Part shown: positions 1 through 8,384 of the stretch, one piece after another | How the letters are laid out: each line of letters opens with the position of its first letter | Numbering within the stretch: the first letter of the stretch is position 1 | DNA from: Bacillota bacterium | GTDB lineage: Bacteria > Bacillota > Clostridia > Acetivibrionales > DTU013 | Direction: 5' to 3' | DNA: 64,000 nt | NCBI GenBank assembly: GCA_023412915.1 | Contig: JAEZRE010000021.1 | Location: 1-64,000 of the forward strand | Translations under genes and position numbers: made by a program | The notes under the pieces: model-generated | What the model saw: only the letters and a program-made list of their open reading frames with translations | What the model was told of the DNA's origin: nothing | Database searches by the model: none

Positions 1-700
1 TCTGCATAACCTTTGACATCTCGTTCATGGCTTCGGTTATCTCATTGCTCGCATCCCTTGTAGTACGCACGTTGCCGGTAAAGCTTTCGATATTGCTGTC
101 GAGTACTCTGGAGCTTTGATCCAAACCTTCGAACGTTCCTTCAAGCTTCGAAAGCAGTTCCTGCGCCCTTGCCTCCTTTTCGCCGGCAGCATCCACAAGA
201 GCCCTTCCCCATCGGGTCAGGAGGTACAACAGTACTATGACACTGTTGTAAAGTATGAACACACTGGCAAAATCAGTCGTTTGAGTTCCTGCACCAACCA
301 AATTTTCAGGTTTCAGAGCATAAACCGCTATAAACAGCACATCCATAAAAGCTCCATAGGCGATAAGCAGTTCCTTTTTAAAATAAAGAGTGACTATGGC
401 AGCTGAGGCAAAAATAATGTAATGCTTGTCCAGAGTGAACTGTATCAAAAAGAACAGGGCCATTGAGACGGCACCCGGTATCAATCCGAAAAGTAGGCCT
501 TTAATATACTTATTCAAAGGTACGAAATAAACAACCAGTGCAAGTACAAATACGATACCTCCCTTTAAACCGGTATCCAGGGCTTCCGTTATACCTCCCG
601 TAAAGTAGGACTGGATTGTCAGCATTATTACAACTAAAGCAATAATTATTAGGCTGACGTTATTTGCTCTGCGCGTATTGTAATTATCGATCCGCTTCAT
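1..700 (-). CDS. Methyl-accepting chemotaxis protein, partial (C-terminus off window)
   Basis: The gene reads leftward off the window edge; about 233 residues are visible from an ATG at 700 preceded by a G-rich Shine-Dalgarno (AGGGGGG). The N-terminus (MKRIDNYNTRRANNV...) is followed by about six hydrophobic segments up to roughly residue 170, then an acidic/basic helical stretch (DAAGEKEARAQELLSKLEG) and SSRVLDSNIESFTGNVRTT, typical of the entry into an MCP signalling coiled coil. The layout matches the complete receptor at 39320-40837: a six-helix membrane sensor with no large extracellular domain. The inferred role is methylation-dependent signalling to CheA/CheW, with an unknown ligand sensed in or near the membrane. 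The family call rests on the N-terminal half only, since the conserved hairpin tip lies outside the window. Confidence 0.75.
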   Translation of the reverse strand, partial: MKRIDNYNTRRANNVSLIIIALVVIMLTIQSYFTGGITEALDTGLKGGIVFVLALVVYFVPLNKYIKGLLFGLIPGAVSMALFFLIQFTLDKHYIIFASAAIVTLYFKKELLIAYGAFMDVLFIAVYALKPENLVGAGTQTTDFASVFILYNSVIVLLYLLTRWGRALVDAAGEKEARAQELLSKLEGTFEGLDQSSRVLDSNIESFTGNVRTTRDASNEITEAMNEMSKVMQ

Positions 701-790
701 CAAAATGTCCCCCCTGTTTGTATCGAGAATTTTTTACTTCTACATAATATTCTGTAATTGTATCCAATTTCCTTTATTTTTCGACAAATA

Positions 791-2854
791 TTATGAAAGT
801 TGTCCATAAAGCTGATCCAGTTCCTTAAGCAGTCCGTCATATTCGAAGTAGGTGGCAGGAGGGGTCTCGGGACCGAATAAGCTTTCCATTTGCTGCTGTT
901 TCTCTTCAAGCTCTGAGATTCTTGCTTCTATTCTTTCGAGGTCCTTCTTTTTGAGCATTTCAATGCTGTCAGCTCCGGCCGCTGAAATGCCCGCCCCGCC
1001 GTGTCTGTTCCCACGCCTGCGTATAACCGGACTCCCGGATCCGTTCAACTCGTTTTCTGCTTCATCCGCTCCACCGTCAGTCCCGGCCGGTTTACCGTTG
1101 ATTCCGGCCGGTCTGCCGTGATCTCCGGCCGGTTTACTTCCTGCTCCGGGCATACCTGCTCCGGGTTTACTGATGCTTCCCCGTTGTTCAGCCATCCCTG
1201 CTGAAGCTTCGGGTCCCCGTTTCTTAAGCCTGTAGGCGTCGTAATTCCCTTCATACGAGTGCAGGGTACCGTCGGAGAACTCCAATATCCTGTTTATACA
1301 GCGATTCAGGAAATACCTGTCGTGCGAAACGGCGATTATCGTTCCGCCAAATTCCAGAATAGCTGATTCCAGCGCATTTCTGGCAGGCACGTCAAGGTGG
1401 TTCGTAGGTTCGTCCATAATCAGGCAGTCGGGGCTTTCCAGCATCATGCAAGCCAGATACAGCCTGACCTTCTCCCCTCCGCTGAGGACCTCGATATGCT
1501 TGTCGACCTCGTCTCCGTAGAACTGGAACCTGGCAAGATAATTCCTTGCATCCCCTATTTCCATATCCTTAGCTGAGAGGAGCTCTTCGAGTATCGTACG
1601 TCCCTCGTCCTCGAATTCCACTTCCTGGCCCAGATACCCGTACCTGACCCATTCTCCGAGTCTGGCCCGGCCCATGTAATTTTCATCGTTACCGAGCAGT
1701 ATGTTGATCAGCGTCGATTTTCCGCAGCCGTTAGGGCCTATGACCCCGACCCTTTCTCCCCCCTTTATCTCAAAGGTGACGTTGGTAAACAGCGGAACCT
1801 TCCCGTAACACTTTTCAAGTCTGTCGGCCATGGCAATATCTGCGCTCATGTGCCCGACCTTGTCAAAAGAGATACCCGGCGCCGCGGTGCGGTAAAGATG
1901 CTGTTGTTCCCTGGCGCCCTTCAGTGTTACATTGAGCTCGTTCTCAAGCCTTTGAACGGTTTTGAGCCTGCTTTTCCATGCGCTTATCTTCCTCGAACTC
2001 TTGAGTTGGTCCGCGATCGAGTTCTCCCTTTTTATTTCCTGCCTGAGTCTGAATTGTTCACGAAGCGCAAATTCCCTGAGCTTCTCCTTCTGTTCCATGA
2101 AAGTGGAGTAATTGCCGCTCCTCTCGATGATCGTTCCGTTTTCGAGCTCTGCCACCCTGGTGGCGACCTGATCGAGGAAATACCTGTCGTGCGAGACTAC
2201 GAGCACTCCTCCGTCAAATCTCTTCAGGAAGCCTTCCAGCCATTCCACTCCCTCGATATCGAGGTGGTTGGTCGGTTCGTCCAACACCAGCAGGTCAGGC
2301 TCCTCCAGTAGTATCCTGGCAAGCGCGACCCTCATTTTTTCACCGCCGCTCAGCAGTTCCACCGGAAGTGTGAGAGACTCCTCCTTGAGCCCCAGTCCCA
2401 GCAACATGGACTTTATCTTCGATTCCATCGTATAGCCGTCCATTCCCTCGAACCGGGTTACAAGCCTGGAGTATTCCTTCATAACCCTGTCATACCCTTC
2501 TTGATCGTTCAACAGCCGGGGCTCCGCCATCGCACTTTCAAGCGACCTTATTTTCTGTTCGAGCCTGCTCACCTCTTCGTGGTAAAGCGCAGTTTCCTTG
2601 AATATCCTGCCGCCCGGGTCCATTTCAGCAAGATCCTGGGTCAGATATCCCATCTTTGTGCCGCGTGCCACACTTACACTGCCTGCATCACTGGTCTCAA
2701 GTCCCGCCGCTATTCTAAGCAGAGTCGTCTTGCCCGCTCCGTTAGGCCCTACAAGCGCGACTCTCTCGCCTTTTTCAATCCTCAGGCCGGCTCCGTCCAG
2801 CACCAGCCTGTTGCGATATTCTTTTACTACGTTGTTAAAAACCAATAAACTCAT
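791..2854 (-). CDS. ABC-F family ATPase (ribosome-associated, no membrane domain)
   Basis: 687 aa with two ABC cassettes and no transmembrane segments. The first Walker A GPNGAGKTT is at residues 36-44, with LSGGE signature and LLVLDEPTNHLD Walker B near 165-195; the second cassette has GPNGCGKST near 375 and LIMDEPTNHLD. The charged linker between them (EQKEKLREFALREQFR...) is the P-site tRNA interaction motif region of ABC-F proteins, which bind the ribosomal E site and include both translation factors and antibiotic-protection proteins. A C-terminal coiled coil (about residues 631-687) is separated from cassette 2 by a ~80-residue Gly/Pro/Ala-rich insert with three 7-residue repeats of the type K/R-PAG-x-x-G. 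Start ATG follows GGAGTGA. The leader carries two terminators and a short ORF (entries at 2928-3502), which suggests induced expression, as for resistance ABC-Fs; substrate unknown. Confidence 0.93.
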   Translation of the reverse strand: MSLLVFNNVVKEYRNRLVLDGAGLRIEKGERVALVGPNGAGKTTLLRIAAGLETSDAGSVSVARGTKMGYLTQDLAEMDPGGRIFKETALYHEEVSRLEQKIRSLESAMAEPRLLNDQEGYDRVMKEYSRLVTRFEGMDGYTMESKIKSMLLGLGLKEESLTLPVELLSGGEKMRVALARILLEEPDLLVLDEPTNHLDIEGVEWLEGFLKRFDGGVLVVSHDRYFLDQVATRVAELENGTIIERSGNYSTFMEQKEKLREFALREQFRLRQEIKRENSIADQLKSSRKISAWKSRLKTVQRLENELNVTLKGAREQQHLYRTAAPGISFDKVGHMSADIAMADRLEKCYGKVPLFTNVTFEIKGGERVGVIGPNGCGKSTLINILLGNDENYMGRARLGEWVRYGYLGQEVEFEDEGRTILEELLSAKDMEIGDARNYLARFQFYGDEVDKHIEVLSGGEKVRLYLACMMLESPDCLIMDEPTNHLDVPARNALESAILEFGGTIIAVSHDRYFLNRCINRILEFSDGTLHSYEGNYDAYRLKKRGPEASAGMAEQRGSISKPGAGMPGAGSKPAGDHGRPAGINGKPAGTDGGADEAENELNGSGSPVIRRRGNRHGGAGISAAGADSIEMLKKKDLERIEARISELEEKQQQMESLFGPETPPATYFEYDGLLKELDQLYGQLS

Positions 2855-2927
2855 TTCTTATCACTCCTCCGTACGTTCGTTCCAAATGCGCCTTTTCTGT
2901 AAAAAATCACTGTGTTCCCGGGACGGT

Positions 2928-2961
2928 TAAAATAAAAGGACCGCAGTACGATCCGCGGCCC
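2928..2961 (-). terminator. Rho-independent terminator in the ABC-F leader (attenuator candidate, promoter-distal)
   Basis: On the minus strand GGGCCGC pairs with GCGGTCC (one G-U) around a 10-nt loop, followed immediately by TTTTATTTTAA. It lies about 75 nt upstream of the ABC-F start and downstream of the predicted promoter, so transcription must read through it to express the gene. Confidence 0.7.
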
Positions 2962-2994
2962 CCGTTTCAAGCAGGAGATTGACAAGATTTCAAT

Positions 2995-3034
2995 GAAATA
3001 ATAAAAGCCGCGGAATCAGTGTGCATTCCACAGC
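2995..3034 (-). terminator. Second rho-independent terminator in the ABC-F leader
   Basis: On the minus strand GCTGTGGAAT pairs over ten base pairs (two G-U) with ATTCCGCGGC around an 8-nt loop, followed by TTTTATTATTTC. It precedes the terminator at 2928-2961 in the same orientation. Tandem terminators between promoter and start codon fit attenuation of the ABC-F gene; alternatively they simply end a short transcript made from 3465. Confidence 0.7.
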
Positions 3035-3369
3035 TTTAACATACGACCGTTATTGCGTTTTTCGATTTGAATATAATTACCTTACGAAAATAAGCCGGTT
3101 TACGAAACCGAAAATATTCAAACGTCTGAAACGTATTTTCCGAGTACAATATAGCTGTAATAAAACCATATCTGCAATTATCGCAGCGTATAGCCGAAAG
3201 ATCATAACAAATCGCAAGCAGTATATCAAAACAACTGCCTCGACAAGCTTATTCCCGTTCTGGAAAGCTTATTATTAAAATCATCCCGGCATCGGCTACT
3301 TGCAGCTTTTAGGCTCCGGACAATGCATCACCGAATATGATATGCACTTAGGTCCCCATGACCTTATGG

Positions 3370-3429
3370 TCATTGCTCGGAGCTGAGGCCGCGGCCTTTT
3401 GCCGGTACATTGAGATAACACCATTCCAT
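3370..3429 (-). CDS. Short ORF in ABC-F leader, candidate leader peptide (19 aa)
   Basis: MEWCYLNVPAKGRGLSSEQ, ATG at 3429, TGA ending at 3370. It has one of the best Shine-Dalgarno sequences in the region (AGGAGGGG at 3436-3443, 6 nt before the ATG) and lies about 36 nt downstream of a good sigma-A-type promoter. Immediately after the stop are two mutually exclusive small hairpins: ATGACC/GGTCAT and AGGTC/GACCT share the GGTC segment. This is the arrangement expected of a leader peptide whose translation rate selects an RNA fold. No homologue is recognised, and the peptide may instead be an independent small protein. Confidence 0.5.
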   Translation of the reverse strand: MEWCYLNVPAKGRGLSSEQ

Positions 3430-3472
3430 GGTTTGCCCCTCCTGTACTGGCTTTCAGTTTTATTACCCGTTA

Positions 3473-3502
3473 ATTATATTATGTACTGTATCAGAAAAGC
3501 AA
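3473..3502 (-). promoter_or_regulatory. Promoter for ABC-F leader transcript
   Basis: Minus-strand TTGCTT (3497-3502), an 18-nt spacer, and a perfect TATAAT (3473-3478). Initiation near 3465 would give a leader of about 610 nt before the ABC-F start. The stretch 3035-3369 holds no other gene I can support; it is AT-rich and presumably forms the remainder of this leader. Confidence 0.65.
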
Positions 3503-3534
3503 TACTATTTTACAAACTCTGCTATTCGTTTACT

Positions 3535-4212
3535 TTATTGGCGGTCATCCGTCCCGTTTTTCTTCACCGCCTCGATAAATTCCCCGATAGAAAAAATTTC
3601 GTGATCGAATTCCATGCCGCCCCCGTACATGCATCCCGTAAAATGCGTATCCGAGCCGCTGGTACGGTAAAGGGAATATTTTCGGGCAAGCTCAAGCGCA
3701 AGCCTGTCGAACTTGGGGTTGGTGTGGCTCGCATTGCTCACTTCGACAGCGTCCACATATTCGGGGAAGACCCGTATACCGCTAATATAGCTTGCCTCCC
3801 TGAAGGGATGCGCCTGCGAAACGAAGCCTCCGCTCTGCCGGACTGCAGTAAGGTATTTCTCTATAGGCCAGGTAAGCATATCAGGGTTGTCGAGCAGGAA
3901 GTCCCTACCCAATCCGTATGTCAAAAATTCTGCACCGCGGTCATTGTATTCCCATCCGAAAAAGACATGGAAATTGAATTTTTCAGCCTCTTTCAGGGCG
4001 TTCTGATACCCCAGGCAAAAAGCGTCTATCCGTTTTTCCCAGTTTAAACAGGAAGGGATTGCCGTATTTCCGTTAAAAAAATGGTCTGTAATGATGATAC
4101 CGGAATACCCCGCAAAGTAATGCGCTCTGACCATTTCGGCGCCGGTGCTCCGAGCGCAGGCGCTGGCTTCCCTCGTATGCAGGTGGGTTTCGTATCTGAA
4201 CTTTTCAGCCAT
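3535..4212 (-). CDS. PHP-domain metal-dependent hydrolase/phosphoesterase
   Basis: About 225 aa from the ATG at 4212 (MAEKFRYETHLHTRE). PHP metal-binding motifs appear in order: HLHT near residue 10, IIITDHFF near 40, a GWEYN motif near 85, QAHPFR near 135, and GSDTH near 190. PHP enzymes use a bi- or trinuclear metal centre for phosphoester hydrolysis (histidinol phosphatase, PolX/DnaE exonuclease domains); this stand-alone version has no assignable substrate. An in-frame start further upstream would lie inside the arsR gene, so 4212 is preferred; it overlaps the arsR stop by 8 nt, implying translational coupling. Transcribed with the ArsR regulator from the promoter at 4652-4680. Confidence 0.85.
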   Translation of the reverse strand: MAEKFRYETHLHTREASACARSTGAEMVRAHYFAGYSGIIITDHFFNGNTAIPSCLNWEKRIDAFCLGYQNALKEAEKFNFHVFFGWEYNDRGAEFLTYGLGRDFLLDNPDMLTWPIEKYLTAVRQSGGFVSQAHPFREASYISGIRVFPEYVDAVEVSNASHTNPKFDRLALELARKYSLYRTSGSDTHFTGCMYGGGMEFDHEIFSIGEFIEAVKKNGTDDRQ

Positions 4213-4567
4213 GCCTGACGTGCTCCATTCCCTGGCTGAAAAGCTGCAGTATGTGGTCGTCGTCAAGCGAATAATATGCCGACTTGCCTTCCTTGCGGTA
4301 TTTGACCAGCTTCATATTTCTCATCAGCCTGAGCTGGTGCGAGACCGCCGACTGTGTCATTCCGATCGCTTCAGCTATATCGCAGACGCACAGATCGCAT
4401 TTGGACAACGCAAAAATTATCTTGATTCTCGTCGGGTCCCCCAATACCTTAAAAACCTCCGAAAGCCTGACCGAATCACTGTCGCCTATCATGCACGCCT
4501 TGACCCTGCTTACGTTCTCGGGATTTATTTTTGTTTCCACGCAACTGTCACAGCTCTCATCATTCAT
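4205..4567 (-). CDS. ArsR/SmtB-family metal-responsive repressor (CadC-like)
   Basis: 120 aa winged-helix repressor. The alpha-3 helix carries CDLCVCD, the CxC metal site of CadC/SmtB-type sensors, and the N-terminus has an additional CDSC plus a further Cys, resembling the N-terminal Cys pair that completes the thiolate site in CadC (Cd/Pb/Zn sensors). The recognition helix is MTQSAVSHQLRLMR. ATG at 4567 follows GGAG. In this family metal binding releases the repressor from its promoter. No P-type ATPase or cation diffusion facilitator is adjacent; the downstream partner is a PHP hydrolase and the divergent neighbour a phosphoesterase, so the regulon is unusual. Confidence 0.92.
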   Translation of the reverse strand: MNDESCDSCVETKINPENVSRVKACMIGDSDSVRLSEVFKVLGDPTRIKIIFALSKCDLCVCDIAEAIGMTQSAVSHQLRLMRNMKLVKYRKEGKSAYYSLDDDHILQLFSQGMEHVRHG

Positions 4568-4651
4568 ACGTAACTCCGTAATTTTTATACGCCGGACATT
4601 ATGTTTAGGCTTAAATCCTGATTAAAACCTCGATATTTGTCCGATACTTTA

Positions 4652-4680
4652 ATTATATTTTTTATATCGACAATAGTCAA
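4652..4680 (-). promoter_or_regulatory. arsR-PHP promoter with candidate ArsR operator
   Basis: Minus-strand TTGACT (4675-4680), 17-nt spacer, TATAAT (4652-4657). An imperfect inverted repeat TGTC-GATA ... TATC-GGACA brackets and overlaps the -10 region, placed as autoregulatory ArsR operators usually are. The divergent phosphoesterase start lies only about 80 bp beyond, so the same operator could also affect it. Confidence 0.6.
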
Positions 4681-4760
4681 ACAATTGCCGTTTAAATACC
4701 GGTTGCCGAGCACTCCGGTAATTGGTATATTAAGTATATGATTTTACGGGAGATTACATA

Positions 4761-5564
4761 ATGCTTATATTGTTGATTATATTTATAGTATTTGTGCTGA
4801 TGTATCTGTATATGAGCTTCGAAACCACCTGGCTCAAGATAGAGAGGTTGGATCTTTCGCGCAAGGGCAACGGGCTCAAGATAATGCACCTGTCCGACCT
4901 GCACGTATATATGACCAGGATCTCAGCCGCACGGATACGCGAGGTTGTCAAAGCTGAAAACCCGGACGTCATACTCATAACGGGCGATTATATAAACAGG
5001 CCTGTCCACGCGGCCGGTTTTCTGCATTATCTGCACGCCTTCTGCAAGGGCTACAGGACCATAATATGCCTTGGCAACCATGATTACAGGGCATTCGGCT
5101 CTAACAAGGAAGGCCTTGAAAATTTCATACGCGAAATAGAAGCGCTGAATGTGGAAGTTCTGAGAAACAGGACTGTCATTGTAGAAAAGCAAGGAAAGAA
5201 ATACAACATCATTGGCATAGACGACCTGAGAAGAGGCAGCCCGGATATAGAAAAGGCCATGATCGGCTGCGTGCCGGGCGCACCGAAGATATCGATCACC
5301 CATAACCCGGATATCGCGTTGAAAATCCCCGGTAAAATAGTCGATTACATGTTCGCCGGTCATTTTCACGGAGGGCAGATATGGATGCCCTGCAACATGG
5401 AATTCTTCCTGCTTCGTGACGATGAACTCTGCAGGATGGGGATAAAACGCGGCCTCAAAAAAATCAACGACATAAAGGTCTATCTCAACAGAGGCCTGGG
5501 CAACGGCGTCGTGCCTCTGCGTTTCCTGTCGCGTCCCGAGATACTTATCTGTACGATACCGTAA
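4761..5564 (+). CDS. Membrane-anchored metallophosphoesterase
   Basis: 267 aa. A single N-terminal transmembrane helix (residues 1-20, almost entirely Leu/Ile/Phe/Val) is followed by a calcineurin-like phosphoesterase domain with HLSDLH (43-48), TGDYI (about 75), LGNHD (about 102), THNPD (about 188) and AGHFHGGQ (about 202). The layout matches the YkuE/YaeI-like lipid-associated phosphoesterases, some of which act on lipid phosphoesters; the substrate here is not known. Divergent from arsR, sharing an intergenic region with a predicted metal-responsive operator. Its stop lies 3 bp from the stop of the convergent EamA gene. Confidence 0.9.
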   Translation: MLILLIIFIVFVLMYLYMSFETTWLKIERLDLSRKGNGLKIMHLSDLHVYMTRISAARIREVVKAENPDVILITGDYINRPVHAAGFLHYLHAFCKGYRTIICLGNHDYRAFGSNKEGLENFIREIEALNVEVLRNRTVIVEKQGKKYNIIGIDDLRRGSPDIEKAMIGCVPGAPKISITHNPDIALKIPGKIVDYMFAGHFHGGQIWMPCNMEFFLLRDDELCRMGIKRGLKKINDIKVYLNRGLGNGVVPLRFLSRPEILICTIP

Positions 5565-5567
5565 AAC

Positions 5568-6494
5568 TCACTCGATCTCTTTTCCGGGCAGCCTGCTTTC
5601 CGATATTATGTTCGCAAGGTATACGCCTCCCAGCACCAATACTGTTCCAACGCCTTGCAGCACGGAGAATTGCTCTTTTAGTATGATTATTCCCGCAATC
5701 ACCGTTACGATCGTTGAAAGGCCTGCAAAGGAGGCCGACCTGTTTGTGCCGATTGCCGAAATCGCGACGTTGTAAAGAAAAAACGCCGCCGCGGAGCAGC
5801 CGACCCCAAGGTACAGGAAGCCCGCAAGGTATTCGGTGTTCGAAAACGGCAGCAGAATGAACTCCTTCAACGACCCGGAGCCTGCATTCTCAATGAGGGC
5901 TGCCGCGGTAAATACAACCGCGCCCAAGGCGATCATGGCATAGGTCTTCTCCGTATTTGTAAACTCCGCGGCTTTTTGGGAATTGACTGAATACAAGCTG
6001 TAGGAAAGCAATGCGAACAGCAGAAGTATATACCCGAGCGGGTTGAAAGACGCCTCGAGTCCCTTCATCAAAACGATCATTACGATACCCCCGGCCGCAG
6101 TACCTATCCCAGCTACCTGCTGCCTGGTCGGCGCTTCCTTCAGAACTATTGTCGAAACTACCAGCGCTACTATAGGGTAACAGGCGATTATGACGCCGCT
6201 CTCGGAAGCGGTGGTCAGTTTGACTCCGAACGTTTCTCCTATGAAATATATGCCTGGCTGGAAAATCGCTATCGAAAATAGCGGCAGTAAGCGTTTATTC
6301 CTGAAATCAACCTTGATCAGACGCGCAAGCACGCATATATTCATTGCCACAAACGCCGTGATGAACCTCCAGCTCAGCAGAGTGAACGGCGATACTGTGC
6401 CTGTTATCTTTTTCGTGAAAAGAAAGCTGAAGCCGAACAGTACTTCGCAGATTAATATACTTACTATCCCGACTAATGCCTTTTCTTTTTTCAT
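5568..6494 (-). CDS. EamA/DMT-superfamily transporter
   Basis: 308 aa with ten predicted hydrophobic helices arranged as two EamA repeats: the first opens with ILICEVLFGFSFLFTKK, the second with LGYILLLFALLSYSLYSVNS. A conserved LKEAPTRQQ motif ends repeat one and LKEQFSVLQ repeat two. Drug/metabolite transporters of this type usually export amino acids, metabolites or drugs; the substrate cannot be told. Convergent with the phosphoesterase; no promoter or terminator is clear. Confidence 0.88.
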   Translation of the reverse strand: MKKEKALVGIVSILICEVLFGFSFLFTKKITGTVSPFTLLSWRFITAFVAMNICVLARLIKVDFRNKRLLPLFSIAIFQPGIYFIGETFGVKLTTASESGVIIACYPIVALVVSTIVLKEAPTRQQVAGIGTAAGGIVMIVLMKGLEASFNPLGYILLLFALLSYSLYSVNSQKAAEFTNTEKTYAMIALGAVVFTAAALIENAGSGSLKEFILLPFSNTEYLAGFLYLGVGCSAAAFFLYNVAISAIGTNRSASFAGLSTIVTVIAGIIILKEQFSVLQGVGTVLVLGGVYLANIISESRLPGKEIE

Positions 6495-6600
6495 CCTTGA
6501 CTTAACCCGCTTTCATGCTAATAACTTGTCAAGTGAGACAATTTTTTAATTATATCATAAAATACAGCGGCGCAGTTTAGGGAAAAAGTGCCCGGCAAAC

Positions 6601-6645
6601 AAATAAAAATCAGCAAACCGGTTATTTAACCCGATCTGCTGATTT
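6601..6645 (-). terminator. Terminator of pgi
   Basis: AAATCAGCA pairs with TGCTGATTT and the inner AACCGG region adds pairs; on the minus strand the stem is followed by TTTTTATTTG, about 50 nt after the pgi stop. Confidence 0.75.
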
Positions 6646-6692
6646 AGTAAACATAATTATTGGCTGCTTACCTTGCGTCATGTTAAGGGATT

Positions 6693-8045
6693 TTACTTCG
6701 AAAGTCTCTTTTCGAGTTTTTCCTTCTCCGCTTCATAACCGGGCTTGCCGAGCAGCGCGAACATGTTCTTTTTGTATGCCTCGACGCCGGGCTGGTCGAA
6801 CGGATTTACGCCCAACAGGTAGCCGCTGATGCCGCAGGCCTTCTCGAAGAAATAGACCGTATGGCCGAACCAGTAGCTGTTCATCTCGGGAATATTGATC
6901 ACGAGATTGGGAACACCGCCGTCCGTATGCGCCAGTATCGTGCCCTGCATGGCCTTCTTGTTGACGAAGTCGACGTCCTTGCCTGTAAGGAAATTCAGAC
7001 CGTCTATGTTATCCTTGTCTTCCTTTATGTTCATGTTCTTTCTGGGTTTTTCAACATTGATGACTGTTTCGAATATCACGCGCAGACCTTCCTGTACATA
7101 CTGCCCCATGGAGTGCAGGTCGGTCGTGAAATCGACTCCCGCCGGTAAAATGCCCTTGTTGTCCTTGCCCTCGCTCTCGCCGTAAAGCTGTTTCCACCAC
7201 TCGGTAAAGAAATGCATCGAAGGCTCGTAATTCACCATTATCTCAGTCGTCTTGCCCTTCCTGTAAAGCGCGTTTCTGACGGCTGCATACTGATAGCAGG
7301 CATTGGATGCAACATCCGGATTATTGTAGAGCTCTCTGGCTTCAGCAGCGCCCGTCATCATGGCGTCTATGTCGATTCCCGCAACCGCGATCGGCAGCAG
7401 TCCGACAGCCGTCAGTACGGAATACCTTCCGCCGACGTCGTCGGGTATCACGAAGCTTTCATATTTTTCCTCGGTCGCGAGCTTCTTAAGAGCGCCCCTG
7501 GCCTTGTCGGTCGTGGCGTATATCCTCTTCGAAGCCTCCGCCTTGCCGTATTTGGTCTCCATATACTCCCTGAACACCCTGAAAGCAAGCGCAGGTTCGG
7601 TCGTCGTACCGGACTTGGAAATAATGTTGACCGAGATATCCTTGTCCTTGAGCAGATCGAACAATTCGGCGATATATGTGGAGCTTATGCTGTTTCCTAC
7701 GAAATAGATCTCCGGCGTGCCCCTTCCGGACTTCGGGAGCAGGTTGTAAAAAGAATGTGAAAGCGCGTCTATGGCTGCCCTTGCCCCGAGGTAGGAACCT
7801 CCGATGCCTATAACCACAAGCGCATCGGAATCCGATTTGATTTTTTCGGCGGCTGCCTTGATCCTTGCGAATTCAGCCTTGTCGTAATCCTTCGGCAGGT
7901 CGACCCAACCAACAAAATCATTGCCGGCGCCTGTTTTGTTGTGGAGCATTTCATGCGCAGCCTTAATCATCGGCGCAAAATAGGAAACCTCGCTCTCCTT
8001 CATGAAGGTTAAGGCGTTCGAATAGTCGAGACTCAGTTTGTTCAT
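6693..8045 (-). CDS. pgi: Glucose-6-phosphate isomerase
   Basis: 450 aa, the length of the shorter Gram-positive PGI class. It interconverts glucose 6-phosphate and fructose 6-phosphate in glycolysis and gluconeogenesis. Sugar-phosphate-binding motifs GIGGSYLGARAAID (about residues 81-94) and ISKSGTTTEPALAFRVF (about 142-158) are intact, as is the C-terminal family region (GVNPFDQPGVEAYKKNMFALLG). ATG at 8045 follows AGGAGG. Monocistronic, with its own promoter (8172-8200) and terminator. Confidence 0.97.
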   Translation of the reverse strand: MNKLSLDYSNALTFMKESEVSYFAPMIKAAHEMLHNKTGAGNDFVGWVDLPKDYDKAEFARIKAAAEKIKSDSDALVVIGIGGSYLGARAAIDALSHSFYNLLPKSGRGTPEIYFVGNSISSTYIAELFDLLKDKDISVNIISKSGTTTEPALAFRVFREYMETKYGKAEASKRIYATTDKARGALKKLATEEKYESFVIPDDVGGRYSVLTAVGLLPIAVAGIDIDAMMTGAAEARELYNNPDVASNACYQYAAVRNALYRKGKTTEIMVNYEPSMHFFTEWWKQLYGESEGKDNKGILPAGVDFTTDLHSMGQYVQEGLRVIFETVINVEKPRKNMNIKEDKDNIDGLNFLTGKDVDFVNKKAMQGTILAHTDGGVPNLVINIPEMNSYWFGHTVYFFEKACGISGYLLGVNPFDQPGVEAYKKNMFALLGKPGYEAEKEKLEKRLSK

Positions 8046-8171
8046 ATATGTACCTCCTGTAAATTAACCGGATGTGGTATCAATGCCCTTATGTACTTTA
8101 TTTTATGTGGTCCGCAATTTGCGTCTATCTGGATCAAAGGTGCATATCACACAGAATATGCCTTTTTAGGT

Positions 8172-8200
8172 ATTATAACAAATCGTTTATTTTTTATCAA
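8172..8200 (-). promoter_or_regulatory. pgi promoter
   Basis: Minus-strand TTGATA (8195-8200), 17-nt spacer, TATAAT (8172-8177), about 130 nt before the pgi start. The transcribed leader contains a small hairpin GCATAT...ATATGC (about 8143-8162). The rest of the 340-bp gap to the spore-protein gene shows nothing else recognisable. Confidence 0.7.
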
Positions 8201-8384
8201 TGAAGAATGAAGGACTAATCTTCAAATTCTCCAATTATTGCTCAACATAATAAACTTATGTTAGTTTACTATATTCGATACATCACATGCATTATCTTAC
8301 AGCGTAATATTTGCGAAAACGCTCAAAATATTATTGTGAACCCGGCAGGAAGCCCGGGAATTAAAACAAAAAGAGGTGATTATA

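Noticed and set aside
3358..4047. Long plus-strand reading frame (about 229 codons) opposite the PHP gene
   Set aside because: It is the antisense shadow of the PHP coding sequence, has no RBS, and the minus strand carries clear PHP motifs.
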